In this document: positions 1-6,519 of the stretch, one piece after another
Layout: every line of letters begins with the position of its first letter
How positions within the stretch are numbered: the first letter of the stretch is position 1
Assembly: GCA_964625525.1 (NCBI GenBank)
Contig: CAZVEE010000118.1
Coordinates: forward strand, 1-8,020
Direction: 5' to 3'
From: CAZVEE01 sp964625525
GTDB taxonomy: Bacteria > Pseudomonadota > Alphaproteobacteria > JAJFIK01
Length of the DNA stretch: 8,020 bases
Position numbers and translations under genes: made by a program
Notes under the pieces: generated by a model
The model's database searches: none
What the model saw: only the letters and a program-made list of their open reading frames with translations
What the model was told of the DNA's origin: nothing

Positions 1-536
1 GCTCCCAGCGGGAGGCGGCCCGTGGCAAACAATCGGGACGCACCCAGGAGATCCAGCGCCTGATCGGCCGCTCCTTGCGCGCCGTGACGGATCTCGTGCG
101 CCTCGGCGAGCGGCAGATCACCATCGACTGCGATGTGATCCAAGCCGATGGGGGCACGCGCACGGCCTCGGTCACAGGCGCGTGGATTGCCCTGCGCCAG
201 GCCATGCAGTGGATGTATCAGCGCGAGATGATCAACAATATTCCGCTCACCGACCAGGTCATGGCGGTCTCCTGCGGGCTTTATCGCGGTCAGGCGGTGC
301 TCGATCTCGATTACGCCGAGGACTCCGAGGCTGAGACGGACGCAAATTTCGTGCTGACCGGAAAGGGCGGCATTGTTGAAATTCAAGCTACGGCCGAAAC
401 CGATCCCATGACCCATGATCAGTATCAGGCGCTCATGACGCTCGCCCAAAAGGGCTGCGGCGAGCTCGCGGTGCTGCAGCAAAAGGCCCTGGGCCTTGGC
501 CAGCAAAGCGAAAAGGCGCCCGCCCCCCATGCCTGA
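1..536 (+). CDS. rph: Ribonuclease PH, 3' part (5' end outside the window)
   Basis: RNase PH is a phosphate-dependent 3'-to-5' exoribonuclease that trims the 3' ends of tRNA precursors in the cytoplasm as a ring-shaped oligomer. The reading frame is open from base 3 and gives 177 residues; full-length family members are about 240, so roughly 60 N-terminal residues are missing at the window edge. The conserved core is clear: GKQSGRTQEIQRLIGRSLR (phosphate-binding arginine region), then TIDCDVIQADGGTRTASVTGA, then LDLDYAEDSEAETDANFVLT with the acidic residues of the active site. The TTG at 75 is inside the conserved core and is not the start. The stop overlaps the rdgB start by 8 bases. The C-terminal tail after LGLGQQ is short, polar and not conserved. 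Identification is very secure; nothing suggests that the gene is broken. Confidence 0.96.
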   Translation, partial: SQREAARGKQSGRTQEIQRLIGRSLRAVTDLVRLGERQITIDCDVIQADGGTRTASVTGAWIALRQAMQWMYQREMINNIPLTDQVMAVSCGLYRGQAVLDLDYAEDSEAETDANFVLTGKGGIVEIQATAETDPMTHDQYQALMTLAQKGCGELAVLQQKALGLGQQSEKAPAPHA

Positions 537-1176
537 CACAACCGTGAAAGAAGCCGCTACAGGGCACCGACGCTTTGAGGGCAAGCGTATCGTTCTGGCC
601 ACGCACAATCCGGGCAAGGTCGTCGAGATCGCCGACCTCTTGAAGCCTTTCGGGCTTGAAGTGGTTTCGGCTGGCGAGCTTGGTCTGCCGGAGCCGGAGG
701 AAACCGGCACGACCTTCAAGGCCAATGCCGAACTGAAGGCCCATGCGTCGGCGCAAGGGGCGACTCTGCCTGCCCTGGCCGATGATTCAGGGTTGGCGGT
801 GACGGCCCTCGACGGTGCTCCGGGTATTTATTCGGCCCGCTGGGCGGGTCCCGACCGGGACTTCCGCGCCGCCATGGAGAAGGTCAACGCCGAGGTGGAT
901 GCGCGGATCGCGGATAACGCCGCGCTCGATCGCAGCGCGCATTTCGTTTGTGCGCTGAGCCTGGCGTGGCCGGACGGGCATTGCGAGACCTTCGAAGGGC
1001 GTGTGGACGGAACCCTTGTATGGCCGCCGCGCGGTGATCGCGGTTTCGGCTATGATCCGGTGTTTGTGCCCTTGGGACGGGATCTCACATTTGGGGAAAT
1101 GGATCCGGACGCGAAACATGCGATGAGCCATCGGGCGGCGGCCTTCCGCTTGCTGATCGATGCCTGCTTCTCCTGA
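529..1176 (+). CDS. rdgB: Non-canonical purine NTP pyrophosphatase (XTP/dITP diphosphatase)
   Basis: RdgB/HAM1 hydrolyses dITP, XTP and ITP to monophosphates plus pyrophosphate, keeping deaminated purines out of DNA and RNA. The 215-residue product is close to the usual ~200. Visible family motifs: THNPGK (residues 25-30, nucleotide binding), EETGTTFKANAELKA (57-71), LADDSGL (83-89, with the catalytic Asp pair 85/86), GAPGIYSARWAG (96-107), GFGYDPVF (172-179) and SHR (200-202). I chose the ATG at 529, which overlaps the rph stop by 8 bases. An in-frame TTG at 496 would add 11 basic residues and lies further inside rph, so it is less likely. The ribosome site is weak (an AAAAGG about 12 bases upstream), which fits translational coupling to rph. 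The N-terminus is about 10-15 residues longer than in many homologues. Confidence 0.95.
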   Translation: MPDTTVKEAATGHRRFEGKRIVLATHNPGKVVEIADLLKPFGLEVVSAGELGLPEPEETGTTFKANAELKAHASAQGATLPALADDSGLAVTALDGAPGIYSARWAGPDRDFRAAMEKVNAEVDARIADNAALDRSAHFVCALSLAWPDGHCETFEGRVDGTLVWPPRGDRGFGYDPVFVPLGRDLTFGEMDPDAKHAMSHRAAAFRLLIDACFS

Positions 1177-2374
1177 GGACGGCGACTGGCCGGAGGCGGG
1201 CGAGCCCGGCCTTGGCCTTTATGTCCATTGGCCGTTTTGCGCGGCCAAGTGCCCCTATTGTGATTTCAACTCCCATGTTCGCCGGGGCCTTGATACGGCC
1301 CCTTACGCGCGCGCACTCATTCGCGAACTGGAGCATGTGCACGCGCGCGTGGGCGGCGGCCCCCTGGACAGCATCTTTTTTGGCGGCGGCACACCATCCC
1401 TGATGGACCCGGCCCATGTGGCATGGGTGATCGAGACGGCGGACCGTCTATGGGGGCTCGGTCAGGATGCGGAAATCTCACTCGAGGCCAATCCGACGAG
1501 CACCGATGCGGCCCGCTTCGCCGGTTTCCGCAGTGCCGGGGTCAATCGGGTGTCCATCGGCGTTCAGGCCCTGCGTGACGACGCCCTGAAGTTCCTTGGC
1601 CGGCTCCACAGTGTGGCGGAGGCCCGGGCGGCGATCGAGATCGCACGCGGCGCCTTTGAGCGGTTGTCCTTCGACATGATTTATGCGCGCCCGCGGCAGA
1701 CCCTTGCCGACTGGCGGGTGGAACTGCGCGAGGCCATCGCTCTGGCCGCGGATCACCTGTCGCTCTACCAGTTGACCATTGAACCGGGGACCCCGTTTTT
1801 CGACCTCCACCAGCGCGGCGCATTTGATATTCCCGATGACGATCTGGCGGCCGATCTTTATGCGGCGACCACGCAAGAGTGCGCCGCGGCCGGCCTTGAG
1901 GCCTATGAAGTCTCCAACTATGCGCGGCCCGGCGCGGAGAGCCGGCATAATCTCGTTTATTGGCGCTATGGGGATTATGTGGGGGTGGGTCCGGGAGCCC
2001 ATGGGCGTGTGACGCTTGAGGGGCGGAAAGTCGCCACCGAGACCATCCGAAACCCAGAGGCCTGGCGCAGCGCCGTCGAAGACCGGGGCCATGGCCTGAG
2101 CCTGGAAGAGCCCTTGAGCGAGGGGGACCAGCGCGCGGAAATGGTGCTCATGGGGCTGCGCCTGCGCGAGGGGATTTCGGTGGATCGGGTGTCGGCCATC
2201 GCGGGACGGCCCCTTGCCGCCTCCGCACTGCGAGATCTCGGCGCGGACGGCTTGATCGATCATCGGATGGGCCGGGTCAGAGTGACGGAAAAAGGCCGGC
2301 CCGTGCTCAACGCTATTATTGAAAAAATCTTGGATGATCAGGTGGATAGATCAAGTCTAAATCTTTCCTTATAG
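1160..2374 (+). CDS. hemW: Radical SAM heme chaperone HemW
   Basis: HemW is a cytoplasmic radical-SAM family protein that binds heme and delivers it to respiratory enzymes. It was long annotated as oxygen-independent coproporphyrinogen III oxidase. The 404-residue product has YVHWPFCAAKCPYCDFNSH, with the 4Fe-4S ligands Cys27, Cys31 and Cys34 (CxxxCxxC). It then has FFGGGTPS (73-80, SAM-binding glycines), ISLEANP (106-112), VNRVSIGVQ (128-136), DMIYARPRQTLADW (172-185) and a HemW-type stretch with SRHNLVYW and GVGPGAHG near residues 261-282. The C-terminal half matches the HemN-C/winged-helix region. The start is fixed: an in-frame TGA at 1154-1156 lies just upstream and no other start precedes the core. 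It overlaps rdgB by 17 bases with no good ribosome site, so coupling is likely. HemW rather than HemN is chosen because of the short N-terminus and the PYCDFNSH form of the motif. The last ~15 residues look like a lineage-specific tail. Confidence 0.94.
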   Translation: MPASPEDGDWPEAGEPGLGLYVHWPFCAAKCPYCDFNSHVRRGLDTAPYARALIRELEHVHARVGGGPLDSIFFGGGTPSLMDPAHVAWVIETADRLWGLGQDAEISLEANPTSTDAARFAGFRSAGVNRVSIGVQALRDDALKFLGRLHSVAEARAAIEIARGAFERLSFDMIYARPRQTLADWRVELREAIALAADHLSLYQLTIEPGTPFFDLHQRGAFDIPDDDLAADLYAATTQECAAAGLEAYEVSNYARPGAESRHNLVYWRYGDYVGVGPGAHGRVTLEGRKVATETIRNPEAWRSAVEDRGHGLSLEEPLSEGDQRAEMVLMGLRLREGISVDRVSAIAGRPLAASALRDLGADGLIDHRMGRVRVTEKGRPVLNAIIEKILDDQVDRSSLNLSL

Positions 2375-2411
2375 TTTACTTGTCGCCACTGTACCTTGCG
2401 CCCCGTCACCG

Positions 2412-2451
2412 CGTTCTTTATTCTCAGCTGGGCAATGTGCGCATAAGAACG
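2412..2451. other. Imperfect hairpin in the hemW-VOC gap
   Basis: The 108-base gap after hemW contains a 7-bp inverted repeat, CGTTCTT (2412-2418) and AAGAACG (2445-2451), separated by 26 bases; an inner TAT/ATA could extend the pairing after a one-base bulge. No T-tract follows, so it is not a standard intrinsic terminator. It could be an operator-like dyad for the downstream VOC gene or chance. I see no convincing -35/-10 pair in this gap. Confidence 0.25.
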
Positions 2452-2482
2452 TGCGCGGGGCCTAAAAGGGCAGGCGGCTGAC

Positions 2483-2510
2483 ATGCAAAAGGCGGCTCAT
2501 ATGCAAAAGG
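2483..2510 (+). repeat. Duplicated start region of the VOC gene (ATGCAAAAGG twice)
   Basis: The 10-mer ATGCAAAAGG occurs at 2483-2492 and again at 2501-2510, in the same frame and 18 bases apart, so the protein begins MQKAAH-MQKVSG. Each copy carries a start codon, and the AAAAGG of the first copy can act as the ribosome site for the second ATG. The pattern is seen directly; whether both starts are used is inference. Confidence 0.6.
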
Positions 2511-2875
2511 TCTCAGGCATCGGTGGATTTTTCTTCCGCGCGCGGGATGTGAGCGTCTTGTCCAAGTGGTATGCGGATCATTTGGGCGTCACGGATCTTG
2601 AGGGCGGCTGTGATCAGCCAGTCTGGCCCCAGGCGGCGGGCCCGACGGTCTTTGCACCCTTCAAGCAGGACAGTGATTATTTCGGCAATCCGGATAAGCA
2701 GTGGATGCTTAATTTTCGAGTCGATGACCTTGATGCCATGATCTCCCAGTTGGAAGGGGCGGGCATCACGGTGCGTCGCGGGCCTGAGGAGGTCTATGGC
2801 CGGTTTGCCTGGCTGAATGATCCGGAAGGCAATCCCATCGAATTGTGGGAACCTGCGGACCCGACATCGGCGTAA
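2483..2875 (+). CDS. VOC superfamily (glyoxalase/bleomycin-resistance fold) protein
   Basis: A 130-residue single-domain member of the vicinal oxygen chelate superfamily. Such proteins pair beta-alpha-beta-beta-beta modules into a metal-binding cavity used by glyoxalases, dioxygenases and antibiotic-binding proteins. Visible: module one with GGFFFRARDVSVLSKWYADHLG (about residues 14-35), then MLNFRVDDLDAMISQLEGAGI (about 74-94), and the terminal strand FAWLNDPEGNPIELWEP, whose Glu in PIELWEP is the usual metal ligand. The typical first-strand His or Gln ligand is not obvious, as the strand reads GIGGFFF. Two starts compete: ATG 2483 (preceded by AGGGCAGG) and ATG 2501 (preceded by AAAAGG at an 8-base spacing), created by a duplicated ATGCAAAAGG. 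Lyase or dioxygenase activity cannot be assigned, and the substrate is unknown. The fold call is secure; the function is not. Confidence 0.85.
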   Translation: MQKAAHMQKVSGIGGFFFRARDVSVLSKWYADHLGVTDLEGGCDQPVWPQAAGPTVFAPFKQDSDYFGNPDKQWMLNFRVDDLDAMISQLEGAGITVRRGPEEVYGRFAWLNDPEGNPIELWEPADPTSA

Positions 2876-2903
2876 TGCATGGTGGATCTACGGGCCGATA
2901 GAC

Positions 2904-2909
2904 GGAGGG
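2904..2909 (+). promoter_or_regulatory. Ribosome binding site supporting the GTG start at 2914
   Basis: The GGAGGG run ends 4 bases before GTG 2914. It is one of the better Shine-Dalgarno matches in the window and is the main reason to accept this short gene with a non-ATG start. Confidence 0.6.
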
Positions 2910-2913
2910 TCCA

Positions 2914-3237
2914 GTGACCTCCCAACAATTTGTCCGCTTTTTGATCGGTCATGCGCTGCTCGGCTTTGCGATCGCGGTTGTCTTCGTGTGCATGTTGCTG
3001 ATCACCGATGCGGCGCGTCTGCGCACCCTGACATTTTCCTCCGATATCGGCGCCATGGCGCTCATCGTCCTTACCCTGCTGATCGGGCAGACTTTTGCCT
3101 CGGTGCAGATGGGGCTGGCGGTCTGGCTGGCCTCGCGGGATGAAGACAATAAGGGGGGTGGCGGGACCCGGTTGCCAGGCGCCCTTGACGACTGGCTTCT
3201 GGAACCGGCACGGGCCCATGTCCGCCGCCGGCGTTAG
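2914..3237 (+). CDS. Small hypothetical inner-membrane protein with two helices
   Basis: This 107-residue protein is not one I recognise. It has two hydrophobic segments, about residues 9-30 (FLIGHALLGFAIAVVFVCMLLI) and 45-73 (IGAMALIVLTLLIGQTFASV and the following GLAVWLA), joined by a short loop containing DAARLRTLTFSS. A polar tail follows with a glycine run (81-84) and a basic end (HVRRRR). The positive-inside rule is ambiguous, because both the loop and the tail carry charges. It starts with GTG behind a good GGAGGG, 38 bases after the VOC stop on the same strand, so the two may be cotranscribed. Reasons to believe it is coding: strong ribosome site, clear membrane pattern and alpha-proteobacterial codon use. 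A minus-strand reading frame across 2794-3378 is basic and low-complexity and looks like a shadow. No function is proposed. Confidence 0.7.
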   Translation: MTSQQFVRFLIGHALLGFAIAVVFVCMLLITDAARLRTLTFSSDIGAMALIVLTLLIGQTFASVQMGLAVWLASRDEDNKGGGGTRLPGALDDWLLEPARAHVRRRR

Positions 3238-3423
3238 AGTGCGGGGCGATGAATCGGGACCGTGCTTAAGGCCGCCACGGCGACCCGGCGCCGTTGCGCC
3301 GCCCTCGCGGAGCGCGGCAGAAAGGGTCGATGGGGGCGCGTGAGCGAAACCAAAACAGTGCAGCGACAAGCTGGACACAGACTGATCTGGAATTTTCGCC
3401 CGCTGCGATAGCAGGACGCGCGC
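3238..3423. other. Convergent intergenic gap without a recognised gene
   Basis: These 186 bases separate the convergent ends of the two-helix protein gene and the YbaN gene. A small GC-rich hairpin, GGCGC-CGTT-GCGCC at 3287-3300, could pause transcription, but no T-tract follows on either strand. A 45-codon plus-strand frame from ATG 3330 to a stop at 3465-3467 has an AAAGGG in front of it but runs into the YbaN gene and resembles nothing I know. I see nothing else. Confidence 0.4.
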
Positions 3424-3867
3424 TCAATCGGGCCGGGTCAGGACGAACCAGGCGCCGAACGCCATGAGGCCGGCGACCGCCAGGGCCGGAACGAGCCCCG
3501 GGTCGGCCAGAAGAAAAAAGAGCGCGTAACCGGCTGTCATGCCCGCCATCGCCACATGTTTGGCGCGCCTGGGGATTGCGCCCCGGTCCCTCCAGGCGCG
3601 CAAAGGCGGGCCGAAATGGGTATGCTCAAGAAGCCAGCGCTCCAGCCTGGGCGAGGAGCGGGCAAAGCAGCCGGCCGCCAGGATCAAAAAAGGCGTCGTG
3701 GGCAACACCGGCAAAGCCGCCCCGAGGAGCCCCAGCCCCAAAAAAAGCAGACCGAGGCCTCCGAATACAAAGCGCATGGGCCCGAGATGGGGGGCATTAG
3801 CGGCTTGCCCGTCGACTGACGGCCGGTCCGGCGACGGTTCCGTGTCTTGATCCCGGTCACTGTCCAT
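3424..3867 (-). CDS. YbaN family (DUF454) inner-membrane protein
   Basis: A 147-residue member of the YbaN/DUF454 family of small inner-membrane proteins, whose biochemical role is not established. The family signature is strong: GLGLLGAALPVLPTTPFLILAAGCFARSSPRLERWLLEH (about residues 44-82) followed by FGPPLRAWRDRGAIPRRAK (85-103). Hydrophobic segments lie at about 32-53, 57-68 (short), 104-120 and 124-143. The first 30 residues are hydrophilic and acidic (MDSDRDQDTEPSPDRPS), an extension beyond the usual family start. An internal Met31 (3775-3777) would give a typical-length protein, but the first ATG has GGGAG about 8 bases upstream and Met31 has no clear site, so I kept the long form. It is divergent from the NnrU-family gene with 131 bases between starts, so the two may share control. 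Family call is firm; start is moderately sure. Confidence 0.88.
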   Translation of the reverse strand: MDSDRDQDTEPSPDRPSVDGQAANAPHLGPMRFVFGGLGLLFLGLGLLGAALPVLPTTPFLILAAGCFARSSPRLERWLLEHTHFGPPLRAWRDRGAIPRRAKHVAMAGMTAGYALFFLLADPGLVPALAVAGLMAFGAWFVLTRPD

Positions 3868-3998
3868 GGACCGTGCTCCCGTCAGTGTTGCCTGCGCCCC
3901 GGCAGCCCTTGGAGCATTGTTGAGCGCCCTGTGACAAGGGGCGAGGGGCAGGAGAAGTCAGCACTCTTTGGACCAAGCGGACCGGCGCGGAGACGACC
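3868..3998. promoter_or_regulatory. Divergent promoter region between YbaN and NnrU genes
   Basis: This 131-base stretch must hold the control signals of both flanking genes, which start outward from it. I see a weak dyad, CGCCCT (3925-3930) with GGGGCG (3938-3943) around a 7-base loop. I also see a TTGTCA on the minus strand that resembles a -35 box, but no matching -10. No FNR/NnrR-type TTGA-N6-TCAA site is present, although NnrU genes in denitrifiers often have one. The GGAGA at 3989-3993 is the ribosome site for the NnrU gene. Confidence 0.4.
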
Positions 3999-4670
3999 AT
4001 GGTGACATTTTTGGGGGTCCTCGGCCTTTTTCTTCTTGCCCACAGCGCGCCAACCATTCCATCGGTGCGCCGGCGGCTGACGGGTTTGCTCGGCGAGCGC
4101 GGGTATCTGGCGCTTTACGTCACGGCCTCCCTGGCGCTGCTGGCCGCGCTCATTTGGTCGGCGGGGCGCGCGCCAGTGGTGCCGTTGTGGTTTGCGGGTC
4201 CATGGATGGTCTGGCTCACGGTGCTTGTCACCCTGCCCGCCTTCATGCTGATCGGGGCCGGGCTTGCACACCCCAATGCCCTGTCGGTCAGTCTCGCCGG
4301 CGCGCCGGCCGTGCCCGGGGCTGGGCCGGCAGGGGTGAGCGCCCTCACGCGCCATCCCGTGCTGTGGGGCTTTGGCCTGTGGAGCCTTGCGCATGGGGCG
4401 GTGAACGGGACGCTCGTTCACGCAATCCTGTTTGGCGGCTTTGCGGCCTTTTCCTTTGCCGGCATGGGGCTCGTGGACGGCAAGCGCCGGCGCATTCTGG
4501 GCCTTGAGGCGTGGCAGGCCCATGAGGCGGCACGGCGGGTCGCCGGGATCGGCGCGGTGTTCAGCATCCGAACCCTCGCTGGTGCCAGCGCAGGTCTGGC
4601 GTTCTACGCGGTTTTCCTTTTTTGGGCCCACGAGGCCCTGATCGGTGTGAGCCCCCGTCCGCCCTTCTGA
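3999..4670 (+). CDS. NnrU family membrane protein
   Basis: NnrU-family proteins are polytopic inner-membrane proteins related to plant 15-cis-zeta-carotene isomerase (Z-ISO), a heme-dependent enzyme. NnrU was first linked to nitric oxide and nitrite metabolism in denitrifiers, but many members sit outside such clusters. The 223 residues show the N-terminal LFLLAHSAPTIPSVRRRL (His15), LGERGYLALYVTASLALLA (31-49), a helix at about 67-90, and the hallmark LTRHPVLWGFGLWSLAHGAVNG (116-137) with His119 and His132. Further helices lie at about 138-158 and 190-212. His15, His119 and His132 are candidates for heme or metal binding, by analogy with Z-ISO. ATG 3999 has GGAGA 5 bases upstream. No denitrification genes are visible here, so a role in nitrogen oxide metabolism is not supported by context. 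Family call is firm; I withhold the symbol because a true nnrU role is unproven. Confidence 0.9.
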   Translation: MVTFLGVLGLFLLAHSAPTIPSVRRRLTGLLGERGYLALYVTASLALLAALIWSAGRAPVVPLWFAGPWMVWLTVLVTLPAFMLIGAGLAHPNALSVSLAGAPAVPGAGPAGVSALTRHPVLWGFGLWSLAHGAVNGTLVHAILFGGFAAFSFAGMGLVDGKRRRILGLEAWQAHEAARRVAGIGAVFSIRTLAGASAGLAFYAVFLFWAHEALIGVSPRPPF

Positions 4671-4709
4671 CGCGGCCACCGGAAAAGCCAGATCCCTCCC
4701 GGGTCATGG

Positions 4710-4734
4710 GCACCGCGCCGTCAGATGGCGGTGC
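4710..4734. other. GC-rich hairpin at the end of the DUF3667 gene
   Basis: GCACCGC (4710-4716) and GCGGTGC (4728-4734) form a perfect 7-bp inverted repeat around an 11-base loop that contains the DUF3667 stop codon. It lies in the 50-base convergent gap and gene end between the NnrU and DUF3667 genes, where transcription from both sides should stop. Neither side has a T-tract, so it is at most a weak or factor-assisted terminator. Confidence 0.35.
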
Positions 4735-6475
4735 GCAGCATCCACAGGCCGTAGACGGTGATCCCCACCAGACTGGAGACATAAGTCACCGTCAGGAAAA
4801 CCATCATGAAGAGGAACTTCACGGTCGTTTTGAAGTAGCCCTGGCCGTAGACACGTTTCATGCTCACCAGCAGGTAAAGCGAGATCGACACCAGGAAGAA
4901 GATGGCTGTCAGGGAGCCATTGATCAGGGTGCCAATATAATGTGCCTTGAGCACCAGGGCCGTCATCAGGGCGAAGATGAAGGCGTGAAAGTGCAGTGAA
5001 AACACCAAGTGATCGATGAAGTAGACACGCCGCTTCAGGCCCCGCCGGCGCCCGTAAAGGACACTGACGACGAAGGCGAACAACGGCACCAGAAAGATCA
5101 TCAGGCGCGGCAGCCATTCATTCAGGATGGAATTGAAGATCCGCGGATCCGTGGCGATGACGTTGAGGATGCGCAAAAGCTTTGCCCCGTCCTCCCGGCT
5201 GCTTTCATCCGTGTTGTTGAGCAGTCGGTTGATCTGCTCTTCTGACAGGGTGTCCCTGGCGCGTTCGCCTTCCTCATCCTCGTCATCTTCAATGGCGACG
5301 AACATGCCGATTTTGAAATTTTCGAGGTCGTAGTCGAGGCCGCGTTCCTCTCCATCGGGCCCGTCGAGGGCTATTTGGGTTTTTGGCGTGCCGTCGGGTT
5401 CGCTTGCCTCGCCGTCTTTGGCCGGATCGTTGCCGTCCGGTTCGCCCCCATCGGGTGCCTCACTCGGCGCGCGAGAGCCTTCGGCTTCAGCGGGACGCGG
5501 GTTCGCGCTCTGCGTCTGCGATGGGGTGTCGCCGGAGGGCGTCCGGTCCGGCGGCGACGCCGGCGAGGCGGGCGCGGCCCCAGAGTCGGGCATTGTAGAT
5601 GAGCCTGGCATTGTCGGTGAGCCTGGCGTTGTAGGTGGGGCCGGGGTCATGGGCGGTGCCGGCGTTGCGGGTGTTCCGGCCGCGTCCGCGCCAGTGGGGC
5701 CTTGCTCCAGGGGCTTATCGCGGCGGTTTTTGAGTTCTTCTTCGGCGAGACTTAAGGCCCGGCGCATGCGCTCCCTGGCCTGGGGCGGAAGGCGCTCCTC
5801 CACCGCGCTGAGGTCTTGGGCGATCAGGGCCTCGAGCTGGTCGCTCGACATGCGCTCGAAAGTCTTGGCGACCGCGGCCATGTCGTCCGAACCCTGGCCC
5901 AATTCCACCAGGTCGATGGTTTCACTGTCGTCATTGGCCACATCGGCCACGGCGTCGATCAGGCCGTCCGCCTGGATGCGCACGATGGCCACGTCGAAAA
6001 CGCCCAGCGCAATGAAGAAGATCAGGCTGACCACGAAGTAAAGCCGCAGGGGCGTCACATAGATCCCGCGCCGCCCCTGCATGAAGGCCCGCGTCATGGT
6101 TCCGGGCGCCAGCAAGAAAACGGGGATGGAGCGCAGGATACGGCTGTCCCACTGGAACACGTCGCTCATGAATTCGTTGGACAGGGCCACGAAGGGGCGG
6201 CGATAATCATCGTCCCTTTGGCCGCAGACACTGCAGAACGGGCCGGTGAGCGGCGTCTGGCAGTTCATGCAGCGCAGGTGTTCGTGGTCCGTGGAGCCTG
6301 GTTTCTTGGCCACTGGATCCGGCGGCACCGTACGCCCGTCATCATGGGAGTTGGCCACTCCAGACGTCTGCGCCCGCGCCGGGGTGCGGCCCTTGCGCAA
6401 GCTGCCAAATGGCCACCAGCGCCAAGCGCCCTTGGGCGCCCCGTGCGCCTGGCCGGTTTCTCCTGTCCTGGTCAT
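4721..6475 (-). CDS. DUF3667-type zinc-ribbon membrane protein with long repeat linker
   Basis: A 584-residue protein of unknown function matching the DUF3667 plan. A zinc ribbon (CMNC at 69-72, CSVCGQ at 81-86) precedes a segment reading FLLAPGTMTRAFMQGRRGIYVTPLRLYF, which is characteristic of the family, and a first membrane helix (about 142-163). Four more helices follow at about 454-474, 487-509, 513-537 and 551-576, with His-rich FSLHFHAF at 492-499. Between helices 1 and 2 lies an unusually long soluble stretch (about 164-450). It includes a region rich in charged residues that may be helical (200-255), five hexapeptide repeats ending in Pro (267-296), a Pro/Ser/Asp/Gly-rich disordered region to about 375, and an acidic patch EDDEDEEGE (396-404). 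The first 60 residues are also basic and disordered. The start is ATG 6475, with no strong ribosome site but an extended -10 element 45 bases upstream. Confident as a gene; the family call is from motif memory. Confidence 0.82.
   Translation of the reverse strand: MTRTGETGQAHGAPKGAWRWWPFGSLRKGRTPARAQTSGVANSHDDGRTVPPDPVAKKPGSTDHEHLRCMNCQTPLTGPFCSVCGQRDDDYRRPFVALSNEFMSDVFQWDSRILRSIPVFLLAPGTMTRAFMQGRRGIYVTPLRLYFVVSLIFFIALGVFDVAIVRIQADGLIDAVADVANDDSETIDLVELGQGSDDMAAVAKTFERMSSDQLEALIAQDLSAVEERLPPQARERMRRALSLAEEELKNRRDKPLEQGPTGADAAGTPATPAPPMTPAPPTTPGSPTMPGSSTMPDSGAAPASPASPPDRTPSGDTPSQTQSANPRPAEAEGSRAPSEAPDGGEPDGNDPAKDGEASEPDGTPKTQIALDGPDGEERGLDYDLENFKIGMFVAIEDDEDEEGERARDTLSEEQINRLLNNTDESSREDGAKLLRILNVIATDPRIFNSILNEWLPRLMIFLVPLFAFVVSVLYGRRRGLKRRVYFIDHLVFSLHFHAFIFALMTALVLKAHYIGTLINGSLTAIFFLVSISLYLLVSMKRVYGQGYFKTTVKFLFMMVFLTVTYVSSLVGITVYGLWMLRTAI
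5588..5677 (-). repeat. Five degenerate 18-bp tandem repeats in the DUF3667 gene
   Basis: Five consecutive 18-base units encode the hexapeptides GTPATP, APPMTP, APPTTP, GSPTMP and GSSTMP. Units 4 and 5 are closest to each other at the DNA level, while the outer ones have diverged. Since 18 is a multiple of three, changes in copy number would keep the frame. The similar-looking DSGAAP and ASPASP that follow may be older decayed units. Confidence 0.7.
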
Positions 6476-6519
6476 GGCTTCGTCCCCGCCAACCCACGCC
6501 CCATTTCGCCAACGGGCGC

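Noticed and set aside
1478..2263. Minus-strand open frame of 261 codons inside hemW
   Set aside because: It is antisense to clear HemW motifs and has no hallmark of its own; long antisense frames are common in GC-rich DNA.
2794..3378. Minus-strand open frame of 194 codons across the VOC end and the two-helix protein
   Set aside because: Basic, low-complexity, no ribosome site and overlaps two plus-strand genes.
3330..3467. Possible 45-residue plus-strand small gene in the convergent gap
   Set aside because: It has an AAAGGG near the ATG but runs 44 bases into the YbaN gene, ends in an Arg-rich tail and shows no recognisable feature.
3868..3998. FNR or NnrR operator upstream of the NnrU-family gene
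   Set aside because: I looked for TTGA-N6-TCAA and close variants and found only scattered TTG and CAA triplets at wrong spacing.
3882..4679. Minus-strand open frame of 265 codons opposite the NnrU-family gene
   Set aside because: Extremely rich in Arg, Gly, Pro, Gln and Lys without motifs; the opposite strand carries a well-defined membrane protein.
5588..5677. CRISPR-like array
   Set aside because: The repeats are contiguous 18-base units without spacers, in frame within a gene, and encode a Pro-rich linker.
5388..6041. Plus-strand open frame of 217 codons opposite the DUF3667 gene
   Set aside because: It is low-complexity (Ser, Gly, Ala, Arg) and its pattern is the mirror of the Pro-rich linker and helices on the other strand. 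No ribosome site or family motif.
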